From Panulirus ornatus (Eukaryota > Arthropoda > Malacostraca > Decapoda > Palinuridae): 64,000 nt of DNA. The stretch spans positions 53,369,868 to 53,433,867 of the forward strand of contig NC_092225.1 of NCBI RefSeq assembly GCF_036320965.1, read 5' to 3'. The notes beneath the pieces were generated by a model that saw only the letters and a program-made list of their open reading frames with translations, did no database searches and was not told where the DNA came from. A program made the position numbers and the translations under genes. The number at the start of each line of letters is the position of its first letter. Within the stretch, counting starts at the first letter, position 1. This document shows positions 12,458 to 24,710 of the stretch, one piece after another.

Positions 12458-12703
12458 TTCATTCTCATGTGACAACCCCATAACATAAAAGAAGAGATCT
12501 ACGTTGGAACGGTACACACAAGTTAATCGATCTAGCATGATGACTTCAGCATTGGCACGGTGTGTCTTCTGAAACAAATTCTTCTCAAATTTCTTTTCTT
12601 CCTTCACAGTTGGGAAAATGCTTGGGTCATAATACTTTGCCAATAGACGATTACCATCATTGTCTAGGATGGCAATGCCCTTGATTACATAGAGAGTGGG
12701 TTC
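12458..12703 (-). CDS. COPZ1: Coatomer subunit zeta, exon 2 (longin-like domain)
   Basis: This 82-codon exon starts [20 protein letters not shown] and continues through [17 protein letters not shown] and VDLFFYVMG to SHENE. These match the conserved zeta-COP core nearly residue for residue. Zeta-COP is a small subunit of the COPI coat, which drives Golgi-to-ER and intra-Golgi vesicle transport; this half is the longin fold that pairs with gamma-COP. The acceptor is a polypyrimidine tract plus TAG at 12706-12704, and the donor is GTAAGT from 12457. Both ends are in phase 0. No start codon is needed, because the exon is internal. The reading frame is intact, so the gene looks functional. Confidence 0.95.
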
Positions 12704-14079
12704 CTAGAAAGAAACAGAAAAAACAACTGATATGGATGCACAGAATTTCTGTGGAAATGCAACTGAAGACTAATTCACTAACACAGTTCAAATATGGTAA
12801 AATTCAAGAAAGCCTGCATGGTTTTAATCTAAGGGGTACCTTACATTATATCAAGATATGTATTAGTTTAATCCTAAAAGTGGGTAAGGTTTGAAATACT
12901 ATTTACATCCCACACATTCTGGAGGAATGTGAGGAATAGATAAGTAAATAACCTCATTCAGTACAGCACAAAAATATAACTGCAAAAACCTTGAATTTCA
13001 CCTATAAGTTAAAAGTATAACTGAATGGGGACATCAAATTAAGAAAATCAACAGCAGAATTTACATAAAAGTGGGGAAGGTTTTCTTGAAAAAATTGTGG
13101 ATTCATTATTTCTTTCAAAACAGTCAACATACTTCACAGAAATTATGCAGAAAATCAACAATCATAAAGCATGCATACGTTTTTAAAGTAATATGTATAA
13201 AAACTGTTTCATTTCAAAGGAAGAATATCATCCCATAATTTTAAACAAAAAAGAAATCTTGAATGTTGAAAGAAGATATTTGAAATGAAAAACAAAGCTA
13301 TTATAGTACAGCACCTACTTACAAGTTAGACACTATTTCTATAAATATCTACTTTCATTTTACTGTCTCATTCACCAACTTTTCTGAAAAATAACTTCAT
13401 CACATCACCTGTGGCTTGAAATTGATCAACATCTGAGGTCTATCAAACTTAGAGATGGGCAGATGGCAAATTACGGATTTTACCATGTGTTGGAGTTGAT
13501 ATTGCCAAGGGGACGTGATCATTAGGAACATTATGCAGGAGTATAAGGTAGAAGTACTCTGTAGAAACATTAGCAAGGAGCCTCAGCAAACTGCACTAGA
13601 GATGCCCTCTGCCAGTTGCCTGTTAAGGGTAAGGCACTAAAGGCTAAGAAGCGGCACTTGAGTTCACTAGTTATGAAGACACTATTGCCGTGGCCAACCC
13701 TGTGGAGGTATTTCAGGTGGAACATGCACCAGAGAGATAGACAGAAATAACAAACTTTATATATTACAAATCAGTCTATGGAGTTTTATTTTTCCAATAC
13801 TGCACAATGTGTGTGAGATGATGTCATACTTTAGGTCTACATTATTTGTGAAGGGTATATCTAGTATATCATTTCTTCTAGTTGGTTCTGCCATTTGCTG
13901 AATTAGAGAAATTTGTTACACATTATGCACAGTTCCCTCTTCTGTAGCTGTTCATCTAAGCTACTTCTACTGGGATTCTCTCATACAGCAAAATGTTGTT
14001 TCCACTGGGCCATCAAAAACAGACTTTTCAAGGCAGAAATGTTCTAACTCTTCTGGTATGGCTAAAGTGAAGAAAGAAA

Positions 14080-14730
14080 AACAGCACAGCACAAGCAAAT
14101 GTAAAGTAATGAGGGTGGGTCACAGTGAAAGGCCTCACTATGACAATTATCTAGCAGGAAATAAGGGCCAGGTTTCTGTATGTGTGAGGAACTTGGAAGC
14201 TGACTTTGTCCTGAGCCTGTAACCAGTCCCATATAAGGAAAATAGCAAAAGAGACAAACCATCTGCTGGCAAATATCAGAACAACTTTCAAGTATATGGA
14301 TAAAGAAATATTCAGCAGGCTGTTCATATCCTACAAAAGTCAAAACTAGAATGTGCTTCTCAAGTTTAAAAACCACATCTAAAGAAGTGCAAACAGATAA
14401 TACAGAAGGTCCTGAGGAAGGCAACAAATAAGGCACCAGAAAAAGAGAGTTTAGTTAAGAGAAAGGCTAAAGGCTTTAAACCTGCCTATCTTGGAAGATA
14501 AGTAAGGGGTGACGTAACCACAACCTTTCAATATCTAAAAAGAGATTGATGACATTGACAGTGAAAAGTCCTTTGAGACATGTATGCATAAAGGACCCAG
14601 AGGATACAATGTTAAATCAAGTAAGAAACACATTACAAAAGATGTATAGAAGTCCTTTTACAGTAAAAGAGTGATGGATGAATGGAACACAATGACTAAA
14701 GACATGGTTAATGAAGACATAGAACAGAAT
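14080..14730 (+). mobile_element. Old CR1/Rex1-like LINE, C-terminal RT fragment
   Basis: Broken frames read SKCKVMRVGHS, KPHLKKCKQIIQKVLRKATN, ESLVKRKAKGF and KSDG-like text near MDEWNTM. These match the C-terminal layout of CR1/Rex1-type RTs: the KCKVM motif, then PHLxKDIxxLExVQRRATK, then FFSxRVVxxWN. Many stops are present. A (CA)n tract follows at 14793-14807. Confidence 0.65.
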
Positions 14731-14864
14731 GTTTAACAGATGGGGTCCCTGAGTGTAAAACTTCCTCCCCATACAGTACAAATATTTAATTACACACACA
14801 CACACAAACACACATATGGGGTGCCTGAGGGTAAAACTCCCTCCCCATACAGTACAAATATGTA

Positions 14865-14900
<36 letters not shown>

Positions 14901-15069
14901 GAGGCTTAGGGACTGAGAAGGATGAACTGAAGAGGATAATGTAAAGTAACTGAACAACAAATTCAAAGGAATTTTCATGGTGGCAGATTACAGCCTCATA
15001 GCCATGAGTTAAAATGGGAGGGGGATTTTAAAAAAATGCGTGGTGTCTAAAAAAGACAACAAAATACTA

Positions 15070-15215
15070 AAGGTCTTGACCCACACAAGGTTCATGGAAC
15101 TGATGGAATTTCACCCTAGGTGCTGATTATGTGTGCAAATACACTTGACACACCTTTGGAAACACTGTTCAAGATACCAAACCTATCTAAAAGAAAGGAG
15201 GTATTAGATAGTTTG
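15070..15215 (+). mobile_element. LINE RT fragment (pre-motif region)
   Basis: With frame corrections the sequence reads like VHGTDGISP followed by CANTLDTPLETLFK. This is the GPDGIxPxVLKxCA region upstream of RT motif 1. It probably belongs to the same old LINE type as the fragment at 14080-14730, although the order of the pieces is scrambled. Confidence 0.5.
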
Positions 15216-15994
15216 TGTAGATGTTGCTGCCATAACAAAATCTTTCATTTCTGCTAATATGTATATATAATACCTGAATAATGTTGCCGATAAAGAGTGT
15301 GTATAAATTATTGTACAGTAATCATACCAGAATAAAAGTAAGATAATATCATTCCATCAATATGTAAGGTACAAAAAAAAACTAAAACTATCGTAGCAGC
15401 AACACTGTCTACTGTTATCTATAAATCTATAATACTGATGGCACAGCTGCCTGTCCATTAACTTTACATAGATAAATTTACTTTTACAGTCTCCCATTCT
15501 TGAAGGATAATGTTTTCCATACTACTTGAAAAAAATCAATCATACAGACGTGGCCAGAAAACTGTATCATGAGGTTAAAGAGAATAAAATACATTGCACC
15601 AAATCATGAATCACATCTTTTATTCTATTTACTAAACACTGCAACACTAACAATACAATACAAAATTACTTGCAAATTCACTATTCATCTCTACATTGCT
15701 ATGACAGGTTGTGGCTCTTTAATCCAGCAAACTTGGGACCTGGCCATGGCCAGAGCACAGAAAATGCCAGAAAACAAATTGACCCCTTAGTCATAAACAG
15801 TTGATGATCCAAAATTTTGCTTAAAAGCTACTCAGTTTTCTTCCTGGAAAATTCATGAAAATATGATGTCATTGGCATGGCTGGGGGATGACTGAAACGG
15901 GAGAAATTATCATGCAGTGCAACATTAGTGTGTGCCTTGAACTTACAGCAAGTAATGTCAGTTTAGACAATTCACTCAGTATGAGAAAATATAC

Positions 15995-16915
15995 CTTTGA
16001 AAGTGTTAGTGATTAAAGCTTTAATTGACAAAATACAATGTTTGTTGATGGATCAGACTCTCCCCCTTTCTTCAACAATAGCAGTGTCCCTCAAGGTTCT
16101 GTCCAGTCTCCCACACTTTTTCTCCTCTTTATCAAAGATTTCCTTTTTCTTGCAAGTAACCAAATGCAGTCATACGCCATTGACTCAAAACTGCATTCCT
16201 CCACATCCTTAAAATCTGCCCCTCTTCTCTCACTGAATCTGTTTCCCATATCAAAAAACTTTCTCAATAAACTCGGAACTGATCAGGATATTTCAGTGTT
16301 AAATGAAATCTGGTTAAGTTTAATACCTCCCAGACTTAGTTTCTGCCCATCTCTCTATCACATATGTGGTATCACTGTACCATTCATACTGTCTTGGAAG
16401 CCTCACACTACAGAAATAACTAGGCCTGTCCCTTAGAAACTGGGAGTCCTGCGAATATGTTGAAATTTCCATTCTCCAAACAGTTGTTTCATTCATACAA
16501 AGGACTGATCCGTTTTTATATGAAGTACTGCTCTTACATCTGGGGTGGTTCTAGCTCTACGTCCTTACTTGACAGAATTGCATTTAAAGTGGTCTGACTT
16601 ATCAACTCTTTCCAGATTAACCTCAAACATGATCCACTTGCCCTACACCATAATGTTGGTTCATTTTTCCTCTTTTATGGGTATCTTGGTTTTTACTCCT
16701 GGGAGCTGGCTGTTTCTGTGGCCCCAGCATTAGCAATACCACACAATTAATACTCAGCAAGCTACTGCACATATAATTAATGTGAGGCCGCTGGCATCTT
16801 AAGGGAGGGTTGTTTTGATAACTGTTTCCTTCCCTACAATTTGAAGCTTTGGAACTTGCTCCCCTCAAGTCTTTCCCAATTAAAACCAAGCTTTGATAAG
16901 GACCTTTGTCCATGA
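15995..16915 (+). mobile_element. Old jockey-like LINE fragment
   Basis: Frames contain SVPQGSVQSPTLFLLFIKDF (RT motif B, normally GVPQGSVLSPTLFLLFIND) and a degraded YADDS as SYAIDSK. Near the end is LWNLLPSSLSQLKPSFD, matching the usual LWNSLPxSxFPxxxDxxxFK terminus. Several stops and frameshifts are present. The same family recurs at 47500-51800. Confidence 0.72.
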
Positions 16916-17599
16916 CTGGAGCCTCCAACATAAAAAAATGTCTGCCCAGGGGTCGTGGCTTACCCTTATTAATATGACTGTTGCTAAGTGAAGATAAATA
17001 ACAACTTTTTGATAATTCGATCTCAGTACATAAAGTACACAAAAATGTGCATCATTGCTCATCCTTTGTCAATATGATTATCCATGAGTGTTAATGAGAT
17101 GATGATTCATTTCTTGTTCGATGATTTATTTTCATCCATATATACCGACATGAAATCACTGTGCATGTGAAAGCTACACAAATGTAAAATGATCAACAAA
17201 GATATGTTGACCCAGTGATCCCAGCCAAGTCTTTATGTCAATCCTGGCTTCTTTTGCCACCCTTGAATCTATCTGCATTAAATGCCGGATGGATAATAAA
17301 AGATACACTGCCAGTTGTTCAAGGAAGTGCGTATCGACCCTTTTTATTTCACAGCACATTTTCGAGTTTGCTTTATTCTTGTGACACACCAAAGGAAATT
17401 TTGCCAGAACTCTACTGCTATTATCCATTATTTACTGAAAAGGAAAACAAAAAACTTTCAACACACCAATGTAGTAATCACATACTACACATTCAAGTTT
17501 TCAAAAAAATATATTTTCACAGGACGAATACTGGTGTTGTTTATTGATAGAGTACAAAATCTGTTTTATTTCTCTAATGAGTAATGTACCACAGCACAC

Positions 17600-18300
17600 T
17601 GGGGGCATTGTTGCAGTACACCAGTTGTGAAGTACTTGTTCTAAGTTTGGTGCTAACTGTTCTAAGCGTGGTGTTTGTTGTTTTAAGTATGGTATTGGAT
17701 GTTCTTGGTGCAATGCTGGTCGTTCTAGGCCTAGTGCCAGTTCTAGATAAGGTGCTGGCTGTTTTAGAAACTCTGCCAGCTGTTCTTAGTAAAATACCAG
17801 CATTCTAAGTATGGTGCCAGTTGTATTAGGTATGGTACCAGTTGTTCAAATATGGTGCCAATCATTATAGGTACAGTGCCAGTTGTTCTACTGTGGAGCC
17901 AGTTATTCTAGGCATGGTGTTCATTCTCTTGGGTATGGTACCAGTTTTCCTGGGTCTGGTGCCAGTTGCTTTGGGTAGGGTGCTATTTCAAGGTACAGTG
18001 CTGGTTATTCTGCGTACGGTGCTGGTCGTTCTGGATATAAGGAGAGTGTACCTGGATGTTCTAGGTACACTGCTATCTATTCTAAGTATGACAATTATTG
18101 TTCAAGATATGTTGCAGTCGTTCTAGGTAGAGTGCCACGAACTCCACATATGATGCTGGTTGTTCAAGATATGTTGTAGTTGTTCTAGATACAGTCCCAC
18201 CTACTTTAGGTATGATGCTGATTGTTCACAACATGTTACAGTCTTTCTAGGTATGGTGTCACTTATTCTAGGACAGTGCTCATCATTCAAGATATGTTTT
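17600..18300. repeat. Degenerate minisatellite, about 21-bp period
   Basis: Over about 700 bp the motif GGTGCCAGTTGTTCTAGGTAT recurs with heavy variation, for example at 17812, 17833 and 17854. Because 21 is a multiple of three, repetitive open frames (17584-17808, 17842-18126) appear by chance. They are not genes. Confidence 0.85.
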
Positions 18301-19305
18301 TGGTAAATTGTCATTTGTTTTATATATGGTTCACATCTATATGGACCTACTAAATAACATTAATCAGATTTCCTGACTTTCACTTGTACATTTAATACAA
18401 CTGTCACATTCAAATTTCTCTCTCTTAATCTGTATATTGTAAATGAAGTTCTTTTTTTACATTTCATACTGCAGAAGTTTAATAAACCAGCAAACAACCT
18501 ATCAGAATCATATAACTGTATCTGACTTACATAATCAATAAGTTTTATCCAAAATACATTATCAGTCATTGTTACTAAAACATGAGAAGGCTACATCAAT
18601 TATAAAGGTGGGCCAAGATTGGTGGATTAACATCCCAATAATGTCTACCACTAACAAGGTAATAAACAATGAGAGAGTTTTAAGAGGAAGTGAAGCAAAA
18701 TCCCACACTTATATCAAATCTTATTATAGCAACAAAGAATCCATTAAAAAGACTAAGATATCAAACCTATGCAAGCGAAAACTGTATTCTAAGATCCTAC
18801 CCTAGTAAAATACCAAATATTATCTAAAGCTAATTCCGATGCTCAGCTAAACTAGTAAATTACATCGTTTTGAAGTGCAGGGAAAGGGCTGGGTTAAGAC
18901 TGTCAAACCAATCAACCTAACCTACCCTTCACCTGATGCTTCAAAGATGCTACACGAAGTCTAATGAATACAACGTAAAAGTGTCACCCATCTATGCCCA
19001 AACATCGAAATAACGGTATGTCAAAAAATGTCAACTTCGTAAGCCATATGGTACTTAATTACACAGCAGGACTCTGGTAAGAGGCGCAGCCCACGGTGGG
19101 CACTATGACACCAGGTCTTAGAAATCATTGAGTTCAAGTCTACTCCGGTGACATTCGGCTTAGTTATAAAAACCTACTTTCACACAAAAAAAACTGTAAT
19201 GGCAAGCATTCTTAAATATAAGTGCTATCTTTAAGTCTCTACGTTGTCTGTGCTTATCTTCAGCATAGTTTCATAATATACAAATGAATGAGAATCACGT
19301 CTCAC

Positions 19306-19320
19306 CAGTAATCCCGACAT
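19306..19320 (-). CDS. COPZ1: Coatomer subunit zeta, coding exon 1
   Basis: A 15-nt coding start reads M-S-G-L-L and is followed directly by a GTGAGA donor at 19305. It ends in phase 0, which matches the phase-0 start of the exon at 12703. The joined N-terminus [13 protein letters not shown] lines up with the start of animal zeta-COP, where a short leader precedes LEPxLY. The 5'UTR to the right is not delimited. The exon is very short and was found by matching phase and protein start, so this call is an inference. It is well supported by the donor and by the protein fit. Confidence 0.7.
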
Positions 19321-20128
19321 GTTTACGTTGCTTCTGACAACTGGACACACTAGGAAAGGGTTGTAACAACTGTAAATACGAAAAAATTGTAAAGTAAAAT
19401 GATAACATAATATATTTCAATTTACATATTTCATTAAGAAGTATACTGATGAATCAGAAAATAATAATTGTTTGGCTAATAAATCTAAATTTTTATTCTA
19501 AATTCACTACTTCGTCACCCGTGAATAAAGATACTCGGCTGACACGTATTATGTATCTAAGAAATATCCTGTGTGTATATGAATATATTATAGATATTAC
19601 ATAGACGAATTAACAGAATTCTACATAGATAAAACCACATACATTTCTCTCAAATAAGCTGTATACATACTTGATACGGAAAAGAGCTCTGTTTGGACAG
19701 AGAATTATTGGCTTACATTTAGTAATTAAAATTATATTCTAAGGTGTTATAGCCTAATAAAACATGACAACCAACCCAATAGGTAGTGGCTCTACCTAAT
19801 CGTCAGTAAAATTTCAATACCTTACTACAAAGACAATATGAACACGACGTGTTCCGAGAATTTTCAGAAAAACTTATTTAGCTAAATCATAATGATGGTT
19901 TGAGCACACTATCGCCATTGTTTTCCCATACGAAACATCTTGCTTAAACTTTATCAATAATCATACGAAGCATCATTTTGAGATCAAATTAGCTCTGAAT
20001 TACTGTTCACTAAATCACTATAAACTGAAATTCTCTTAAAATGGAGAAAAAAAACTAATGCCAAAGTTCCACCAAGATAATGGTCGGGAAAAGAAGTTAG
20101 AATCAAAGGGACACCAGCCAGTCCTATA
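19321..20128. other. Upstream region of COPZ, no recognised gene
   Basis: AT-rich sequence to the right of the COPZ start. It should contain the COPZ 5'UTR and promoter, but no TATA or initiator stands out. No exon on the plus strand is recognised. Confidence 0.4.
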
Positions 20129-20132
20129 GTGT

Positions 20133-20133
20133 G

Positions 20134-20175
<42 letters not shown>

Positions 20176-20184
20176 ACACACACA
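20133..20184. repeat. (CA)n microsatellite
   Basis: About 25 CA units, with a GA interruption near 20170. The region from 20185 to 21034 has no feature I can name. A short direct repeat, AAAACTTCCT, occurs at about 20219 and 20293. Confidence 0.85.
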
Positions 20185-21034
20185 GAGTAATGGTCAGAGG
20201 CTGGGGCCCTACAGGTATAAAACTTCCTCCGCGAACAGTACAATTAAGGATTTAAAAAGCACATGGGGTGGGGGTGGGGGGGACACAGGTGTAAAACTTC
20301 CTGTAACAAGTAACAGTCACCAACACACGGAGCACATGATACTAAAGAGGGAATATATGGTGGATGACCCAATCAAGCAGTACGTAGTTGGAAAAGTAAA
20401 TGAGGATATTGCACTAGTGTTGATGACTAGTAGCCCTACAAAGACCTACGAAAAACAAGAAATGAATAGAGATAACAGTGAGGGGGAGTATCAGGAAGGT
20501 AGTTAACTGATCCAGTGACACAAACACTCCTCGCAGACTGTAAAGTTTTAGCGATAGAAGATTTCAATTACGAAAAAAAAAAAAATAGGTTGGCCGAGCA
20601 TGGATTCTCATGATGAAAGAATTATGGAGACAAGTTCATAGGATATATGCAAAGAAATTTCCTGTATCAGCATGTCACTGAACACGCATTTTTTTTTCTT
20701 TTTACCATAAGTCATCTATACTTATAGCAACATGGATTTTGAGGATATCAGATATGATACACCAATAGAGAATGATCAGGTAATGGTGGAGTTTGCTTGC
20801 ATGTGGCATACAAACATCGGATACGACACGAAAAATGAAGTTCTGTAGCTATGTTTCAGGTCAATGTTATGGTAGGTCAGTGAAATCTACAATCGAGTAT
20901 AAACATAAGTAATCTTAGCCACAGAGACAGAAGGTGAGAAAAACGAAAATATGGTTCAGTGAGAGGTGTCAAATGGCAAAAGAGTTATGTACTGTGGAGA
21001 AAATACTGGTGGCATCCTAGCCTACTAATATTCA

Positions 21035-21490
21035 AACGGTATAAGAGAGCTGAAGAGGGCGTGATGAAATGGTTTGGACATCTGTAGAGAAGGAGTGAAG
21101 GGTTGACAGAGGATATATGCGCCACAAGTGGAGGGAACAAGGAGGACAGAGTGACCAAACTGGAGACGAAAAGATGGAATCACAAAGATTTTGAGCAATC
21201 GGGGCCTAAACACAGAGGAGGGTGAAAGGCCTGCATTGGATAGAGTAAATGAGAACAATGTGGTAAACATGGGTCGGCGTACTGTCAATGGACTGAATTA
21301 AGGGCATGTGAAACGTCCGGGGTAAGCCATAGAAAGGTTTGTGACGCCTGGTTGTGGCTAGAGAGCTGTGATTTCGATGCATTACGCATGACAGATAGAG
21401 AAAGGATGTGAGCGGATGTGGCCTTTCTACGTTTGTTTATAGCGCTACCTCATTAACACGGGAAACAGCGATAACGTATGAAAAAAGAGC
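21035..21490 (+). mobile_element. Old RTE-like LINE 3' end
   Basis: Degraded C-terminal coding reads like EEGVMKWFGHL, RTKWRRKDGITKILSNRGLN. The 3'UTR includes CTGTCAATGGACTGAATTAA and GCGCTACCTCATTAACACGG, ending GATAACGTATGAAAAAA. It is clearly related to the young copies but much more diverged. Confidence 0.8.
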
Positions 21491-21599
21491 AAGGAAAGAC
21501 AATAGCGAGATAAGAAAGGAGGAGCAGAGAAACTTTGCAAAATACCGTGGACGAGGCAGAGTATGACTTAAAACTTTCCCATACTTTCATAAGGAATAG

Positions 21600-22130
21600 A
21601 TTGTCAGTTAAAGAGCAGCTGAACACACTAAGGTGTTCAGAGGAATGAATTACAGAGGATAATGGGAAGAGATGCGAGGAGCTGATTGAAAAGCACAAAA
21701 GTGTTATCACAGTGGAAGACACTGTAGCCCCAACATCACTGAGGTGGAATGGTGAGCAGGTCTTGGGAAGCACTGAAATATCTAGAGGAAGCAAAGACAG
21801 ATTACTGACCCATGTCACCCTCACTACCCTAGTTAGATTCGTCCTTATGTGATGAAGACATCTGTAGATTCACTTGATAAACCATTTATGATGTTTAAGA
21901 CGGCTGTGGAAAACGTTGAAGTGCAAAGGCAATGGGAGACGGCAAACGTCTTACCTTCAATAAGAAAAGGAGAATGAGAGGTTGAGCTGAGCAACAGACC
22001 GATATCTCTGACTTCTTGCTTAGGAGAAACGACCTAAGGAGGAGGCAATACGGTTTTGGGAAAGGGTCAAGAGAAACGAACTTTTTTTTACATTTCTACA
22101 AATGAGTGAGCTCTGCTTTAGGCAAAAGAG
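21600..22130 (+). mobile_element. Old LINE RT N-terminal fragment (CR1-like)
   Basis: A broken frame reads WETANVLPSIRKGE followed by ELSNRPISLTSCLGE. This corresponds to the WKxAxVxPLFKKGD and NYRPISLTSxxGK motifs of RT domain 1-2a. The flanking sequence is too decayed to place its ends. Confidence 0.6.
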
Positions 22131-22191
22131 AAGGATGGGCGAATTATCTGCGTCCGAACTGCCTGAAAACACTTGAAACTATGACGTGGAC

Positions 22192-22268
22192 CTCCGTGGT
22201 GGAGCAGTTAGCGATTTTGACTGTGACGCATTCTCGGGTTCGAATCCTGGTTCATCCGCCTTAAGGGA
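22192..22268 (+). mobile_element. tRNA-derived SINE head
   Basis: An A-box-like TGGTGGAGCAGTTAGC lies at about 22197. A perfect B box, GGTTCGAATCC, lies at 22237-22247. The sequence resembles a tRNA 5' half and T arm without a full cloverleaf. The tRNA-unrelated body is missing or not recognised: the text changes to LINE endonuclease sequence within 30 bp. Confidence 0.6.
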
Positions 22269-22289
22269 TTCGTCGCTAAAATGTATACT

Positions 22290-23062
22290 TCCTCTCACTA
22301 CTCTCTTCTCCCTAACATTCTTTTCTCATATTTGAAAACCTCTACAAATCTTCACCTTCGCCTCCACAAGATAGTGATCAGACATCCCTCCAACACATTA
22401 ACATCCAAAAGTCTCTTTTACACGCCTATCAATTAACACGTAATTCAATAATGCTCTTTGACCATCTCTCCTACTCACATACGTATACTTATGTATATCT
22501 CTCTTTTTAAACCAGGTATTTCCAATCATCAGTCTTTTTTTAAGCACACAAATCCACAAGATCACCATTTCCATTCACAACGCTAAATACCTCATGTACA
22601 CTAATCATACCCTCAACTGCCATACCACTCACCTTCGCATTTAAAGCACCCATCACAAAACTCGGTCTCGTGAATGAAAGCTGCTGACACACTCAAACAG
22701 CTGCTCCCAAAACATTTGCCTCTCATTATCTTTCTCATAACCAAGTGCATAGGCACCAATAATCACCCATCTCTCTCCATCCCTGTTAGTTTTACCCACT
22801 TCAGTCTAGAATCTCTTACATTCTATCATACCCCCACAACTCCTGCTTCAGAAGTAGTGCTACTCCTTCCTTAGCTCTTGTTCTCTCACCAACCCCTGAT
22901 TTTACTCCCAAGACTTTTCCGAACCACTCTTCCCCTTTATCCCTGAGCTTCGTTTCACTCAGAGCCAGAACATCCAGGTTTCTTTCCTCAAACCTACTAC
23001 CTATCTCTTTTTTCTTCTCATCTTGGTTACATCCACATACATTCAGACATACATTTATTTAT
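22290..23062 (-). mobile_element. RTE-like LINE, endonuclease domain only
   Basis: Read on the minus strand from 23062 it gives NVCGCNQDEKKKEIGSRFEE, NLDVLALSETKLRDKGEEWF and further endonuclease motifs, up to the GGMSDHYLVE region near 22370. There are frameshifts. The reverse transcriptase is absent: the copy is 3'-truncated at the SINE head (22192-22268). A truncated 3' end is unusual for a LINE insertion and implies later rearrangement. Confidence 0.8.
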
Positions 23063-23592
<530 letters not shown>

Positions 23593-23593
23593 A

Positions 23594-24620
23594 ATATATG
23601 TAGGTTTGCGGCAGGGGTGTGTGATGTCTCCATGGTTGTTTAATTTGTTTATGGATGGGGTTGTTAGGGAGGTGAATGCAAGAGTTTTGGAAAGAGGGGC
23701 AAGTATGAAGTCTGTTGGGGATGAGAGAGCTTGGGAAGTGAGTCAGTTGTTGTTCGCTGATGATACAGCGCTGGTGGCTGATTCATGTGAGAAACTGCAG
23801 AAGCTGGTGACTGAGTTTGGTAAAGTGTGTGAAAGAAGAAAGTTAAGAGTAAATGTGAATAAGAGCAAGGTTATTAGGTACAGTAGGGTTGAGGGTCAAG
23901 TCAATTGGGAGGTAAGTCTGAATGGAGAAAAACTGGAGGAAGTAAAGTGTTTTAGATATCTGGGAGTGGATCTGGCAGCGGATGGAACCATGGAAGCGGA
24001 AGTGGATCGTAGGGTGAGGGAGGGGGCGAAAATTCTGGGAGCCTTGAAGAATGTGTGGAAGTCGAGAACATTATCTCGGAAAGCAAAAATGGGTATGTTT
24101 GAAGGAATAGTGGTTCCAACAATGTTGTATGGTTGCGAGGCGTGGGCTATGGATAGAGTTGTGCGCAGGAGGGTGGATGTGCTGGAAATGAGATGTTTGA
24201 GGAGAATGTGTGGTGTGAGGTGGTTTGATCGAGTAAGTAACGTAAGGGTAAGAGAGATGTGTGGAAATAAAAAGAGCGTGGTTGAGAGAGCAGAAGAGGG
24301 TGTTTTGAAATGGTTTGGGCACATGGAGAGCATGAGTGAGGAAAGATTGACCAAGAGGATATATGTGTCGGAGGTGGAGGGAACGAGGAGAAGTGGGAGA
24401 CCAAATTGGAGGCGGGAAGATGGAGTGAAAAAGATTTTGTGTGATCGGGGCCTGAACATGCAGGAGGGTAAAAGGAGGGCAAGGAATAGAGTGAATTGGA
24501 TCGATGTGGTATACCGGGGTTGACGTGCTGTCAGTGGATTGAATCAGGGCATGTGAAGAGTCTGGGGTAAACCATGGAAAGCTGTGTAGGAAATGGCGAA
24601 TAGTTTGAAAGAAAGAAGAA

Positions 24621-24622
<2 letters not shown>
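23594..24622 (+). mobile_element. RTE-like LINE copy E with switched 3' tail
   Basis: The copy is 5'-truncated at VGLRQGCVMSPWLFN and open without interruption to the stop at 24521-24523, with FADDTAL intact. The 3'UTR is normal through GGAAAGCTGTGTAGG (about 24590). It then jumps to AAATGGCGAATAGTTTGAAA, the terminal sequence of the short element, followed by (TA)n. It belongs to the SGRPNWR subfamily, with a few private changes such as DRRVREGAK. Confidence 0.9.

Positions 24623-24704
<82 letters not shown>
24623..24704. repeat. (TA)n microsatellite
   Basis: About 41 TA units immediately after the 3' tail of LINE copy E. Confidence 0.95.

Positions 24705-24710
<6 letters not shown>

Larger units (their letters stand above)
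12704..19305 (-). other. COPZ intron 1
   Basis: This 6.6-kb intron contains old LINE fragments at 14080-14730, 15070-15215 and 15995-16915. It also has (CA)n tracts at 14793-14807 and 14871-14897, and a 21-bp-period minisatellite at 17600-18300. At 13430-13725 is an unplaced stretch that reads like a decayed repeat. The rest (12704-13430, 16916-17600, 18300-19305) is AT-rich with nothing recognised. Confidence 0.7.

Noticed and set aside
22192..22268. Possible tRNA gene
   Set aside because: The A and B boxes are present, but no acceptor stem or full cloverleaf can be drawn. It fits a SINE head better.
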